A stretch of 64,000 nucleotides of DNA from Pontibacter ruber (GTDB taxonomy: Bacteria > Bacteroidota > Bacteroidia > Cytophagales > Hymenobacteraceae), in assembly GCF_023630205.1 (NCBI RefSeq), contig NZ_JALPRR010000002.1, forward strand, positions 922,899 through 986,898, read 5' to 3'. The translations under genes and the position numbers were made by a program. Of this stretch, positions 53,061-60,738 are shown one piece after another. The notes beneath the pieces were generated by a model. It was not told the origin of the DNA. It was given only the letters and a program-made list of their open reading frames with translations, and ran no database searches. Each line of letters starts with the position of its first letter. Position 1 is the stretch's first letter.

Positions 53061-53515
53061 ATTATAAGGGCTAAAAGGTGTGGTAAATTCGGCTTCTAAA
53101 ATACTGTAATTTTTTAAGGACGAAAATAGAAACAGCCAAGCAGTTCATTTTATCTACTTCATAAAATACTAAACCTAGCACCTCATCCCCTACCATTATT
53201 AAGTGGCTTACCCTCTCCTGCTCTGGTACATACGGATTGCACTAAACCTTCTGTGTTTTCAAATAAAAAAGTAAGTGGTAACATCGGCTGTGCAACATTA
53301 AAGTGCAAAAGCAAATATTTTTAATAGTATTTATAAAGTTCTTTATTAAAGCATATTTTGTTGTGAATCAGTTATATAACAATATTTGAATTTTGAAGTA
53401 TAACCTTTACCTTACCAGGCTCCTATTGATAAAGTAAAATGTTTAGTGCCAAATTTTGAAGCTCTTTTCTAGCTATAGATAGTACTTATTTCTCACCTTA
53501 AACTTTTTACACTTT
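53061..53515. other. AT-rich divergent gap between receptor and protease genes
   Basis: These 455 bases contain no credible gene. On the minus strand TATTTTCG near 53120 resembles a -7 box for the SusC-like receptor. The right half (53310-53450) is very AT-rich and includes one AAGTATAA word at about 53397. I see no clear operator, riboswitch or strong hairpin. The promoter of the secreted protease is expected here. Confidence 0.45.
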
Positions 53516-56500
53516 ATGAAACACCTTTACATTGTGGGCTCGCTCCTGGCGAGTAGCTTGTTGTTTGCGCCTGCGGCGAATGCGCAGTCTCAGGACAACG
53601 TGCGGCAGCGAATCGAGGCTGCAGACGGTACGCCGGCGTTTATCGCTTTCAAAACGAATGCCGAGGCTTACCGTGCTGAGCAGGCCTTGCAGATCTTAAA
53701 AACCCACCTGAACCTGTCGCAGGATGATGACATGAGGCAGGCTAAAACTGAAAATGATGCCTTGGGATTCATGCATCAGCGCTTCGAACAGTATTACAAA
53801 GGCATCAAAGTGGAGCACGGTACCTACATGGTGCACAGCAAAAATGGTGTTGTGGAGTCTATCAACGGGGAGTTCAAAAAACTCAAAGACGTAAGCACGC
53901 AGGCTGCTTTGTCGGAAGGTGCTGCTTTGGGCAAAGCCTTATCCTTTATCAGGGCCAAAACTTATATGTGGCAGTTGCCTGATCAGGAAGCCTGGATTAA
54001 AGAACTGAAGAACGACCGCAAAGCTACTTTTTACCCGAAAGGTGAACTGGTGATCGTGAACAATTACCTGTCACGCGACAAGGACAAGATCGGGCAGCCT
54101 GTACTTGCCTGGAAGTTTGATGTGTACGCACAGGCCCCGCTTAGCCGTGATTATGTGTATGTAGATGCCCGTACTGGCGAGGTGGTTTTCAAAGATGCGA
54201 TCATCAAGCATGCTGCTGCAACAGCCTCAGCTGCTACCCGCTACAGCGGTACCATCAGTACAACCACTGACAGCTACAGCGGAACGTACCGCCTGCGCGA
54301 CTACACCCGTGGCACTGGTATCGAAACCTACAACTGCAAGACCGGTACCAGCTATACGGCAGCCGTAGATTTTACCGATGCAGATAACAACTGGACAGCT
54401 GCAGAGTTTAACAACACGGCCAAAGACAACGCCGCGCTGGATGCGCATTGGGCTGCCCAGATGACCTACGATTACTTCAAAGGCAAGCACAACCGTAACA
54501 GCTACGACAACGCAGGAGCTAAAATCAAAAGTTATGTGCACTACGACGTGAACTACGAGAATGCTTTCTGGAATGGCTCTGTAATGACGTATGGCGATGG
54601 TGCCACGCGTTTTGATGCCCTGACCAGCCTGGATGTGGGAGCGCACGAAATTGGTCATGCGGTTTGTTCCAGCACCGCCAACCTGGTGTACAGCAACGAG
54701 TCCGGTGCCATGAACGAAGGCTTCTCGGATATCTGGGCAGCTGCCGTAGAGCAGTATGCCGCGCCAACCAAATCTACGTGGCTTATTGGCGAGGATATTG
54801 ACAACCAGCGTCCTTCGCTCCGCTCTATGAGCGACCCGAATGCCGAAGGACAGCCTGATACCTACAAAGGTACAAACTGGTACACCGGCACCGGCGATAA
54901 CGGTGGCGTGCATACTAACAGCGGCGTACTGAATCACTGGTTCTATATCCTGTCGGTAGGCAAATCGGGCACCAACGACATTGGCGTAAGCTTCAATGTA
55001 ACAGGTATTGGCATTACGGATGCAGCCAAAATCGCTTACCGTATGGAATCAGTATACTTAACCTCCAACTCAGTGTATGCCGATGCGCGTACGTATGCCA
55101 TCCAGTCTGCGACCGACCTGTTCGGAGCTGGTTCTAACCAGGTAATCCAGACAACCAATGCCTGGAATGCAGTAGGTGTTGGCGGTAAGTATGGCGAGAT
55201 ATCGTACTGTGCTTCCAAAGGAAATAACGCTGCTTCTGAGTGGATTGCCGGCGTTAAAATCGGAAGCTTTACCAAAACTTCAGGGGCGGCAGGCTATTCG
55301 GACTTTACCGCGACAACGGTTACAATGGCCGCAGGCAGCTCGAATGCGATCACGCTGACGCCGGGTTTTGCAAGCTCTTCTTACAACGAGTACTGGAAGA
55401 TCTGGATCGACTACAACAAAGACGGTGACTTTGATGATGCCGGTGAACTTGCCTTTGACGCCGGAGCACTTAGCAAAACGGCTGTTTCAGGTAACATCAC
55501 CATTCCTGCTACTGCTACCGGTTCAACGCGCATGCGTGTATCCATGAAGTATAATGCGGCACAGACTGCCTGCGAAACCTTCAGCTACGGTGAGGTGGAA
55601 GATTATACCATCAGCTTCTCGGGTGCTGCTGCTACCTGTGCTGTGCCTGCTGGTTTAGCCTCTTCTAACATTGGCGCTACTTCAGCTACGTTATCATGGG
55701 GTGCTGTTTCAGGAGCTGCAAGCTACAACGTACGCTTCAGACCGGTTGGTGCCACTACCTGGACTACCAGCAGCGCTACAGGTACTTCGTACAACGCGAC
55801 AGGCCTTACTGCAAGCACGCAGTATGAATTCCAGGTGAGCACGGTTTGCTCCGGCAGCAGCTCTGCCTACTCTTCGTCAGCTACCTTTACAACAACAGCG
55901 GCTACTACAGTTAGCTACTGTACTTCTAAAGGAAGCAACTCGAGCTACGAGTGGATCGATCTGGTGCAGTTTGCAGGCATAAACAACACCTCAGGCAACG
56001 ATGGCGGCTACAAGGATAATACCAGCCTGACAGCAAGCGTGGCACGTGGCAGCAGCAACACCATCTACTTCAGTACCGGTTTCTCAGGCACTGCTTATAC
56101 CGAGTACTGGAAAGTATGGATCGACTTTAACCAGGATGGTGACTTTGATGATGCGGGTGAGCAGGTAGTGAGCGGTTCTTCTTCAAGCAGCGGCACACTG
56201 AGCTCTACAGTTGCTGTACCGTCTACTGCCCTTCTGGGTAAAACGCGCATGCGTGTATCGATGAAGTATAATGCTGCGCAGACCTCCTGCGAAACCTTCA
56301 GCTACGGCGAAGTAGAAGATTACAGCGTAAACATTGGTAGCGCCTTAACAGCAGTTGCTTCCAGCAACGTGGTGACTTCTGAAACGCTGGGTGATGCAGC
56401 TGGCCAGGACGTGATGGTATACCCTAACCCGGCAAGCTCTTACGTACGCATTAACGCTTCTGCTAAGAATGCAGTAGTGAGAGTGCTTAGCATAACAGGT

Positions 56501-56632
56501 GCTGAAATGATGCGCGTAACAATGAAAGACAACGCACAGCAACTGGATGTATCTAAACTGCCTGCTGGTATTTACATGATCAGCATCCACGATGGGCAGA
56601 AAGAAATGCACCAGAAACTTGTAAAAGAATAG
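53516..56632 (+). CDS. Secreted M4 (thermolysin-like) metalloprotease with type IX secretion signal
   Basis: The 1038-residue protein is a multidomain secreted peptidase. Order: signal peptide (1-24), FTP/PepSY propeptide (about 40-235), M4 catalytic domain (about 240-560) with zinc motif HEIGHAV near 377 and the third ligand in NEGFSDIW near 400, GEVED domain 1 (563-700), fibronectin type III domain (706-796), GEVED domain 2 (800-939) and a type A T9SS C-terminal domain (about 960-1038, VMVYPNPASS and LPAGIYMI). The T9SS domain directs export through the Bacteroidota type IX machinery. The two GEVED modules are near copies at DNA level. Confidence 0.93.
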   Translation: MKHLYIVGSLLASSLLFAPAANAQSQDNVRQRIEAADGTPAFIAFKTNAEAYRAEQALQILKTHLNLSQDDDMRQAKTENDALGFMHQRFEQYYKGIKVEHGTYMVHSKNGVVESINGEFKKLKDVSTQAALSEGAALGKALSFIRAKTYMWQLPDQEAWIKELKNDRKATFYPKGELVIVNNYLSRDKDKIGQPVLAWKFDVYAQAPLSRDYVYVDARTGEVVFKDAIIKHAAATASAATRYSGTISTTTDSYSGTYRLRDYTRGTGIETYNCKTGTSYTAAVDFTDADNNWTAAEFNNTAKDNAALDAHWAAQMTYDYFKGKHNRNSYDNAGAKIKSYVHYDVNYENAFWNGSVMTYGDGATRFDALTSLDVGAHEIGHAVCSSTANLVYSNESGAMNEGFSDIWAAAVEQYAAPTKSTWLIGEDIDNQRPSLRSMSDPNAEGQPDTYKGTNWYTGTGDNGGVHTNSGVLNHWFYILSVGKSGTNDIGVSFNVTGIGITDAAKIAYRMESVYLTSNSVYADARTYAIQSATDLFGAGSNQVIQTTNAWNAVGVGGKYGEISYCASKGNNAASEWIAGVKIGSFTKTSGAAGYSDFTATTVTMAAGSSNAITLTPGFASSSYNEYWKIWIDYNKDGDFDDAGELAFDAGALSKTAVSGNITIPATATGSTRMRVSMKYNAAQTACETFSYGEVEDYTISFSGAAATCAVPAGLASSNIGATSATLSWGAVSGAASYNVRFRPVGATTWTTSSATGTSYNATGLTASTQYEFQVSTVCSGSSSAYSSSATFTTTAATTVSYCTSKGSNSSYEWIDLVQFAGINNTSGNDGGYKDNTSLTASVARGSSNTIYFSTGFSGTAYTEYWKVWIDFNQDGDFDDAGEQVVSGSSSSSGTLSSTVAVPSTALLGKTRMRVSMKYNAAQTSCETFSYGEVEDYSVNIGSALTAVASSNVVTSETLGDAAGQDVMVYPNPASSYVRINASAKNAVVRVLSITGAEMMRVTMKDNAQQLDVSKLPAGIYMISIHDGQKEMHQKLVKE

Positions 56633-56649
56633 ACTTGTAATCTATAGCA

Positions 56650-56688
56650 AAAAGCCCGGTCAGGTATGTTGACCGGGCTTTTTTATTT
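56650..56688. terminator. Bidirectional intrinsic terminator
   Basis: AAAAGCCCGGTCA (56650-56662) pairs with TGACCGGGCTTTT (56670-56682) over 13 bp, followed by a T-rich run. It lies between the convergent protease and MFS genes. Confidence 0.92.
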
Positions 56689-56751
56689 TTTTGATAATTC
56701 CCGTGGTTGGTTGAATGTATAAAGTGGCAAAGTATTCTATTTTGCTGCGGT

Positions 56752-57951
56752 TTACCTTTTTGCAGCACTCCGCCTTAAAAAACGCAGGTGGATGAGCAGT
56801 GCCAGAACAGATAAGACTAGCCCGATGCCTACCACACCGTTCCATTTCCAGAGTTGCCAGGCCTGGCTGGCTAAATAAGTACCTGTTGCACCTCCAATAA
56901 AGTATGTAACCATATACACCGTGTTCAGGCGGTTGCGTGCTTCTGGGTTCAGCGAAAAGATTAGCGTTTGGTTGGAGATGTGCGTGGCCTGCACGCCAAG
57001 GTCCATTAGGATCACACCAATTACAAGACCGATCATACTGTGGCTTGAAAGGCCGAATACTATATAAGACACCACGATCAGAAGTATGGTAATGGTGGTA
57101 ATTCTAAAGGAATCTCCTTTATCGGTCAGTCGGCCCATAAAGGATGCAGCCAGTGCGCCAAATGCCCCTATCAATCCGAACGCTCCTGCTACATCGCTGC
57201 CGGCATTGAACTGCGGCTCTTCGAGCAGGAAAACAAGGGTTGTCCAGAAAGCTCCGAAACAGGCATAGCACAACGCTCCCCGAATTGAGGCCAAACGCAG
57301 CAAAGGCTCTTCCTTTGTAAGATGGATCAAGGATTTCATCAGGTTTTTATAGCTGCCTTTGTAGCTGGGGTGCACTTCGGGCAGCAGGAAGTATAACGCC
57401 AGCCAAAGTATAGCCATTATACCGGCTGCAATAATAAACATGGCACGCCAACCCAGGTGCGCACCTACAAACCCGCTCACAGTACGGGATAATAAAATTC
57501 CGATCAGCAGGCCACTCATTACAAAGCCTACGGTGCGGCCCCGCTCTTCGGGTTTTGCCAGGTGTGCCGCCATGGGTACGAGCAGTTGCGGAACTACGGA
57601 GGTCGCTCCAATCAGGAAGCTGGCAATTAAAAGCAGTTGTATGTTCGGAGCAAAAGCGGCAAGCAGCAGTGCGGCAATGATGAGTATAAAATCCAGCATG
57701 ATGAGCCTTTTGCGCCGGAACATGTCCCCGAGCGGGATGATAAAGAACATGCCCACCGTATACCCGATCTGGGTAAGCATGGAAATGGAGCCTGCTTTTG
57801 CTTCGGTAGTGCCTAGATCAGCAGAAATTTCGCCCAGCAAAGGCTGGTTATAGTATAAATTGGCCACCACCATGCCGGTCGCAATGGTCATCACCCAAAG
57901 GTTTAACCGGGTAAGTTGTGGCTGTTGTGCAGCGGATGTTGTATGATGCAT
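56752..57951 (-). CDS. Major facilitator superfamily transporter
   Basis: The 399-residue protein has twelve predicted membrane helices. MFS markers are the N-terminal NLYYNQPLLGEISADLG near residue 31, the loop 2-3 motif PLGDMFRRKRLIM near 73, and in the second half the related stretch GRLTDKGDSFRI near 257. The YYNQPLLG opening is typical of the YgaY/YfcJ-like subgroup of uncharacterised exporters. It could export drugs or small metabolites; substrate unknown. It is on the minus strand with its own upstream gap, so it may be transcribed alone. Confidence 0.88.
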   Translation of the reverse strand: MHHTTSAAQQPQLTRLNLWVMTIATGMVVANLYYNQPLLGEISADLGTTEAKAGSISMLTQIGYTVGMFFIIPLGDMFRRKRLIMLDFILIIAALLLAAFAPNIQLLLIASFLIGATSVVPQLLVPMAAHLAKPEERGRTVGFVMSGLLIGILLSRTVSGFVGAHLGWRAMFIIAAGIMAILWLALYFLLPEVHPSYKGSYKNLMKSLIHLTKEEPLLRLASIRGALCYACFGAFWTTLVFLLEEPQFNAGSDVAGAFGLIGAFGALAASFMGRLTDKGDSFRITTITILLIVVSYIVFGLSSHSMIGLVIGVILMDLGVQATHISNQTLIFSLNPEARNRLNTVYMVTYFIGGATGTYLASQAWQLWKWNGVVGIGLVLSVLALLIHLRFLRRSAAKR

Positions 57952-58061
57952 GCTAAGTAATTACTGTCAAAAGAAAATGTACAGATGCAGCAAAGGTACG
58001 CATCTGTTCTGGTTGTGTCTGGCTTGGATCAACTTATCAGAGAGTTGCTTTGCCGTAAAAA

Positions 58062-58094
58062 ATAAAAGCACAGGCAATTGGCCTGTGCTTTTAT
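58062..58094 (-). terminator. Intrinsic terminator after the metallo-beta-lactamase-fold gene
   Basis: ATAAAAGCACAGGC (58062-58075) pairs perfectly with GCCTGTGCTTTTAT (58081-58094) around a five-base loop. It lies 17 bases after the stop codon of the minus-strand gene. A TTATACTT word overlaps its right arm. Confidence 0.85.
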
Positions 58095-58110
58095 ACTTTT
58101 ATAGATTTTT

Positions 58111-58875
58111 TTACTGATTCGGATACCAGTTCCGCTGGCGAACCTCTATCTTCTTGTTCTTGGCATTTACCTGTTTTTTGAAGGATTCCACATCACTTAA
58201 ACCGTTCTGCCCGCGGTAGTGGTACGGATAAACGACTTTGGGTTTAAAGGCCAGCACACCGCTTGCAGCCTGGTCAACATCCATGGTATAGGGCAGGTTC
58301 ATGCTGACAAAAGCCACATCGATATTTTTAAGTGCCCGCATTTCAGGAACATCTTCTGTATCGCCGGAGATGTAAATGTGCTTGCCGCCCAGGTTCAGCA
58401 CATACCCGTTGCCCCTGCCCCTGGGGTGTTTGGAGTCTGCCGTTTCCGGGAGGTTATACATCGGCACAGCGGCGATGGCTATCCCTGATTGGGTGGTGCT
58501 CTGCCCGTTTGCAAGTATAACCAGTTGTTGTTTATACTTTTCCGGAAGCTGATCTGCAACAGCCTTGGGCACTACCATCTTAACCCCATTGGTTTCCAGC
58601 GAGTCAAGTGTTTTCAGGTCCAGGTGGTCCGGGTGGATGTCTGTGATAAGAACAAGGTCCGGCTTGGAAAGGCCGTTGTACAGCTTAGCCCCTCCGTAGG
58701 GGTCCACGTAGATAGTTTTGCCGTTCCAGGTCAGCACCAATGACCCGTGTGTGACAGGCTGAACTGTAAGCATCCCGCTGTCGGTTTTGATCTGATCTGG
58801 GGCAGCTACCTGCTGCGCTCTTGTCTGTAGCAGTGCCAGGCAGCAAACAAATGCAAGTATGATTTTCAATTTCAT
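58111..58875 (-). CDS. Exported metallo-beta-lactamase-fold hydrolase
   Basis: The 254-residue protein has a signal peptide (residues 1-20, ending TRAQ) and a metallo-beta-lactamase fold resembling the UPF0173 group. It shows VTHGSLVLTWNGKTIYVDPY near 41, the motif TDIHPDHLD near 78 (in place of the usual HxHxDH), ISGDTEDVPEM near 170 and YPYHYRG near 217. The missing first His of HxHxDH is shared by other members of this subgroup. It acts outside the cytoplasm; substrate unknown. It seems to be a single-gene unit with its own terminator. Confidence 0.85.
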   Translation of the reverse strand: MKLKIILAFVCCLALLQTRAQQVAAPDQIKTDSGMLTVQPVTHGSLVLTWNGKTIYVDPYGGAKLYNGLSKPDLVLITDIHPDHLDLKTLDSLETNGVKMVVPKAVADQLPEKYKQQLVILANGQSTTQSGIAIAAVPMYNLPETADSKHPRGRGNGYVLNLGGKHIYISGDTEDVPEMRALKNIDVAFVSMNLPYTMDVDQAASGVLAFKPKVVYPYHYRGQNGLSDVESFKKQVNAKNKKIEVRQRNWYPNQ

Positions 58876-59064
58876 AGTAGATAAAGTTATGGGTTGAAGC
58901 TAGTAAACAGTAGTACGGAATTTTAGTTTAACTTTTTGACTTCAGCCCGCAAGCAAACCGGTGCAGATCAGGTTTGCATTCTAATTGAGTTTGTTCTCTT
59001 CCGACTAACTAGTCAGGCGAGCTAATGCTTTTTACCCTGTAAATGTTGACGGTATCGATGGGAG

Positions 59065-59427
59065 CTATCGACAAGGCCAGGGCGCAACCAGGTAATCCGA
59101 AGTATAAAAAGAAGCAAACAGACCTGTAGAAAAGTAGGTAAGTGGAGTAGCGGGAGGAACGATCCTCTGCACTTCTTCTAACGCAAGCTTTTCGTTGACT
59201 ACCTGCAGCGGAATGTGCTTAGGCGCAACAATGTAATCGTTCACTCTTACCCTGGAGGAATCTGTTTCATACTCCTGCATGCCGGCATCTTTGCTATACC
59301 ACTGCCACCCCCAGTGCCCTGCTGACCAAACCGTGACATTTGCCGGAAGCTTGCTTTTTACCTCATAAGGCATTTGTCTGTAAAAGTCTGCATACACCCA
59401 ATCGGATATGCCCAGCAATATGCCCAA
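59065..59427 (-). pseudogene. 5'-truncated remnant of a membrane glycosyltransferase (GT39/ArnT-like C-terminus)
   Basis: The open frame is 120 codons from a TTG, and continues upstream without a start until a stop codon near 59475, inside thyA. It encodes one membrane helix ([19 protein letters not shown]) followed by an extracytoplasmic tail with WSAGHWGWQWYSKDAGMQEY near residue 35. I recognise that pattern from the C-terminal ends of GT39-like transferases. All N-terminal helices and the catalytic Asp loop are missing. The frame abuts the thyA stop codon, suggesting a deletion joined them. It could be a short unknown gene instead. Confidence 0.5.
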
Positions 59428-59435
59428 AGCAGCAG

Positions 59436-60230
59436 TTACACCGCAACCGGTGCCTTGATGGCAGGATGCGGATTATAGTTCAGCAGTTCAAAATCTTCGA
59501 ACCGGAAGCCGAAAATGTCTTTCACATCAGAGTTCAGCTTCATGACCGGCAGCTCGCGTGGCTCGCGGGTTAACTGCAGCCTTGCCTGCTCCAGGTGGTT
59601 AGTATAGAGGTGCGTGTCGCCGCCGGTCCAGATAAACTCTCCCGGCTCCAGTCCAGTAACCTGTGCCATCATCAGCACAAGCAAAGCATAGGACGTAATA
59701 TTGAACGGAACACCTAGGAACACGTCCGCAGAACGCTGGTACAACTGGCAGGATAGTTTGCCCTCGGCAACATAAAACTGGAAAAAGGCATGGCAGGGCG
59801 GCAGCTTCATGTGCTCGATCTCGGCAACGTTCCAGGCACTCACAATAATGCGTCGGGAATCGGGGTTGTTTTTAAGCTGATTTACTACCTGCGTGATCTG
59901 GTCGATGTGGCGGCCATCCGGTGTTGGCCAATTACGCCACTGCGAGCCATACACAGGCCCCAGGTTGCCATGCTCATCCGCCCACTCGTCCCAGATCGAT
60001 ACGCCGTTCTCTTTGAGGTAGGCAATGTTGGTATCGCCTTTCAGGAACCACAATAACTCATGAATGATCGACTTGAGGTGCACTTTTTTGGTTGTTACCA
60101 ACGGAAAGCCATCTGCCAGGTTGAAGCGCATCTGGTATCCGAAAATACTTAAAGTGCCCGTTCCTGTTCTGTCTTCCTTCTTCACCCCGTTGTCGAGGAT
60201 GTGCTGCATCAGGTCTAAATATTGCTTCAT
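59436..60230 (-). CDS. thyA: Thymidylate synthase
   Basis: ThyA converts dUMP to dTMP with methylenetetrahydrofolate. The 264-residue protein has the same length as the E. coli enzyme and shows [18 protein letters not shown] near residue 19, [11 protein letters not shown] near 58, [11 protein letters not shown] near 91 and the catalytic Cys in [12 protein letters not shown] near 146. [18 protein letters not shown] and the dUMP-binding ADVFLG region follow near 160-178, then GDTHLYTNH near 205. The ATG at 60230 is well placed. Just beyond its stop codon lies the glycosyltransferase remnant. Confidence 0.98.
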   Translation of the reverse strand: MKQYLDLMQHILDNGVKKEDRTGTGTLSIFGYQMRFNLADGFPLVTTKKVHLKSIIHELLWFLKGDTNIAYLKENGVSIWDEWADEHGNLGPVYGSQWRNWPTPDGRHIDQITQVVNQLKNNPDSRRIIVSAWNVAEIEHMKLPPCHAFFQFYVAEGKLSCQLYQRSADVFLGVPFNITSYALLVLMMAQVTGLEPGEFIWTGGDTHLYTNHLEQARLQLTREPRELPVMKLNSDVKDIFGFRFEDFELLNYNPHPAIKAPVAV

Positions 60231-60294
60231 GGTTGTGTAGGTATAAACGGAAGCTTAAATATAGGCAGAAATCTCTTTACATGTAGTAGCCTAA

Positions 60295-60338
60295 AAAGTA
60301 TAAAGGCCACCTGTTGCAGCAAGCGGCCTTTATACTTT
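60295..60338 (-). terminator. Intrinsic terminator with inverted AAGTATAA words in its stem
   Basis: AAAGTATAAAGGCC (60295-60308) pairs perfectly with GGCCTTTATACTTT (60325-60338) around a 16-base loop. It lies 14 bases after the stop codon of the minus-strand gene at 60353. The stem is made of one AAGTATAA and one TTATACTT word. Confidence 0.8.
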
Positions 60339-60352
60339 AAGGAGCTAATGGA

Positions 60353-60631
60353 TTATTGCTGTGCTTTTGTCTCTTTGGCAGCCTCTGTTTTAGGCGCATC
60401 TTTTTTGGCACAGCAGGATTTGCCAGCCATACCTGCAGAAGCAGTAGCAGCGGTAGTTTCTGTGCTATGGCAACTTTCTGCCTTTGCCGTAGCTTTCTTT
60501 CCTTTTTTAGCCTTGGAGTCTTTGTTTGTGTGCTCCATTTTACACTTGCCGCCTTCGCAGGCAAGAACTGGCGTTGCAATGCCGGCAGCTACAAAGCCAG
60601 CCAGGGCTAATGTCAGTACATATTTCTTCAT
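60353..60631 (-). CDS. Small secreted Cys/Lys/Ala-rich protein, possibly metal-binding
   Basis: I do not recognise this 92-residue protein. It has a signal peptide (residues 1-24, ending VLACE), then CEGGKCK, a Lys/Ala-rich stretch (KAKKGKKATAKAE), SCHSTE, a short Ala/Gly run and KSCCAKKD, ending in another Ala/Lys/Glu tail. The five cysteines and one His in a highly charged matrix suggest metal or redox binding in the periplasm, which is inference. The signal ending LAC could instead be a lipobox. It has its own terminator. Confidence 0.75.
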   Translation of the reverse strand: MKKYVLTLALAGFVAAGIATPVLACEGGKCKMEHTNKDSKAKKGKKATAKAESCHSTETTAATASAGMAGKSCCAKKDAPKTEAAKETKAQQ

Positions 60632-60738
60632 GGGATTCAGGTTAAATTATTGAACAAAAAAGCATACGTATAGTTGTTCTGACAGTAAAGATAACATCTA
60701 CAGGCAATGCCTGAAATGACAATAATCATTTTACTCCC

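Noticed and set aside
53061..53515. Possible small gene or phage attachment site in the AT-rich gap
   Set aside because: No open frame of useful length, no tRNA-like sequence and no direct repeats at the borders.
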